From Sphingobacterium thalpophilum (lineage in GTDB: Bacteria; Bacteroidota; Bacteroidia; Flavobacteriales; Flavobacteriaceae): 6,460 nucleotides of DNA. Made by a program: the position numbers and the translations under genes. Within the stretch, counting starts at the first letter, position 1; the number at the start of each line of letters is the position of its first letter. The notes under the pieces are model-generated. The model searched no databases, was not told where the DNA came from, and saw nothing but the letters and a program-made list of their open reading frames with translations. The DNA lies in the NCBI GenBank assembly GCA_943325255.2, contig CALPOS020000126.1:1-6460 (forward strand), read 5' to 3'. Positions 6,045 through 6,460 of this stretch are shown in pieces.

Positions 6045-6460
6045 ATGGAAGAGAAAAAGTTAGACCTCAATTCAATAATAGGCTTTGTTTTGATTTTTGG
6101 TATTTTGATTTGGATTATGTATCAAAATCAACCGTCAGAAAAAGAAATTGCAGCGGAAAAAGCCAAAAAAGAATTGGTAAAAAAACAAGCTACTGAAAAG
6201 GCCAAAGTTGCTACAGTTCAAGCAAATTCGATGCTTTCTGCAGTGAAGGATTCAACTCAAATATCCGCATTGAAAGCTACTTTAGGTAATTTTGCATACT
6301 CTGCAACACTTCCTTCTGCAAAAGAAGGTTTTACGACTATCGAAAATAATTTAGTAAAAATTGTCATTGCTAACAAAGGCGGATTTATCTCAGAAGCAAC
6401 GCTAAAAAATCAAGAAAGATTTAAAAAAGGATCTGGAAGTTTGGTGTCTTTGATCAAGGA
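6045..6460 (+). CDS. yidC: Membrane protein insertase YidC, 5' end only
   Basis: YidC inserts and folds inner-membrane proteins, alone or with the Sec translocon. The reading frame is open from the ATG at 6045 to the window end and gives the first 138 residues; the remainder is outside. The fragment starts with MEEKKLDLNS, then one transmembrane segment at about 11-27 (IIGFVLIFGILIWIMYQ). A Lys/Glu/Ala-rich stretch follows (about 31-70), then the start of the large periplasmic beta domain (YSATLPSAKEGFTTIENN at 85-102, IANKGGFISEATL at 108-120). This arrangement, with a long N-terminal periplasmic domain, is that of Gram-negative YidC, and the sequence matches flavobacterial YidC as I know it. 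The catalytic membrane core is not in view. The gene starts 24 bp after the pyrG stop with no terminator between, so the two probably share a transcript. Confidence 0.93.
   Translation, partial: MEEKKLDLNSIIGFVLIFGILIWIMYQNQPSEKEIAAEKAKKELVKKQATEKAKVATVQANSMLSAVKDSTQISALKATLGNFAYSATLPSAKEGFTTIENNLVKIVIANKGGFISEATLKNQERFKKGSGSLVSLIK

Overview
The window reads as a chromosomal core region of a member of the Bacteroidota, most likely Flavobacterium or a close relative. The clues are low GC content, near-complete absence of Shine-Dalgarno motifs, A-rich translation starts, a perfect TAnnTTTG-type -7 box before pyrG, and protein sequences typical of that family. All genes lie on the + strand. I see no mobile element, CRISPR array, tRNA or rRNA, and no sign of horizontal transfer.

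Layout. (1) Positions 1-562 are the 3' end of guaA (GMP synthase). (2) Positions 573-1379 encode a small secreted protein with three LysM domains. (3) Positions 1428-3527 encode a large secreted protein with four LysM domains followed by a type-1 periplasmic-binding-protein fold. (4) Positions 3527-3925 encode an OsmC-family thiol protein that overlaps gene 3 by one base. (5) Positions 4008-4241 encode a 77-residue DUF3820 protein. (6) A 165-bp intergenic region (4242-4406) holds a weak terminator-like hairpin, direct repeats, a good Bacteroidota promoter and an A/C-rich leader. (7) Positions 4407-6020 are pyrG (CTP synthase). (8) Positions 6045-6460 are the 5' end of yidC, running off the window.

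How they fit together. guaA, the two LysM genes and osmC are tightly packed (gaps of 10 and 48 bp, then a 1-bp overlap) and probably form one transcription unit, possibly with an internal promoter at 1384-1391. pyrG has its own promoter and is probably co-transcribed with yidC (24-bp gap, no terminator). guaA and pyrG are two glutamine-dependent nucleotide amidotransferases. The LysM proteins and YidC point to the cell envelope. This is mainly housekeeping sequence. The least understood part is the LysM pair with its coupled OsmC gene, where the large protein looks more like an envelope regulator or sensor than a transport component. I did not find a clear new defence or mobile system.
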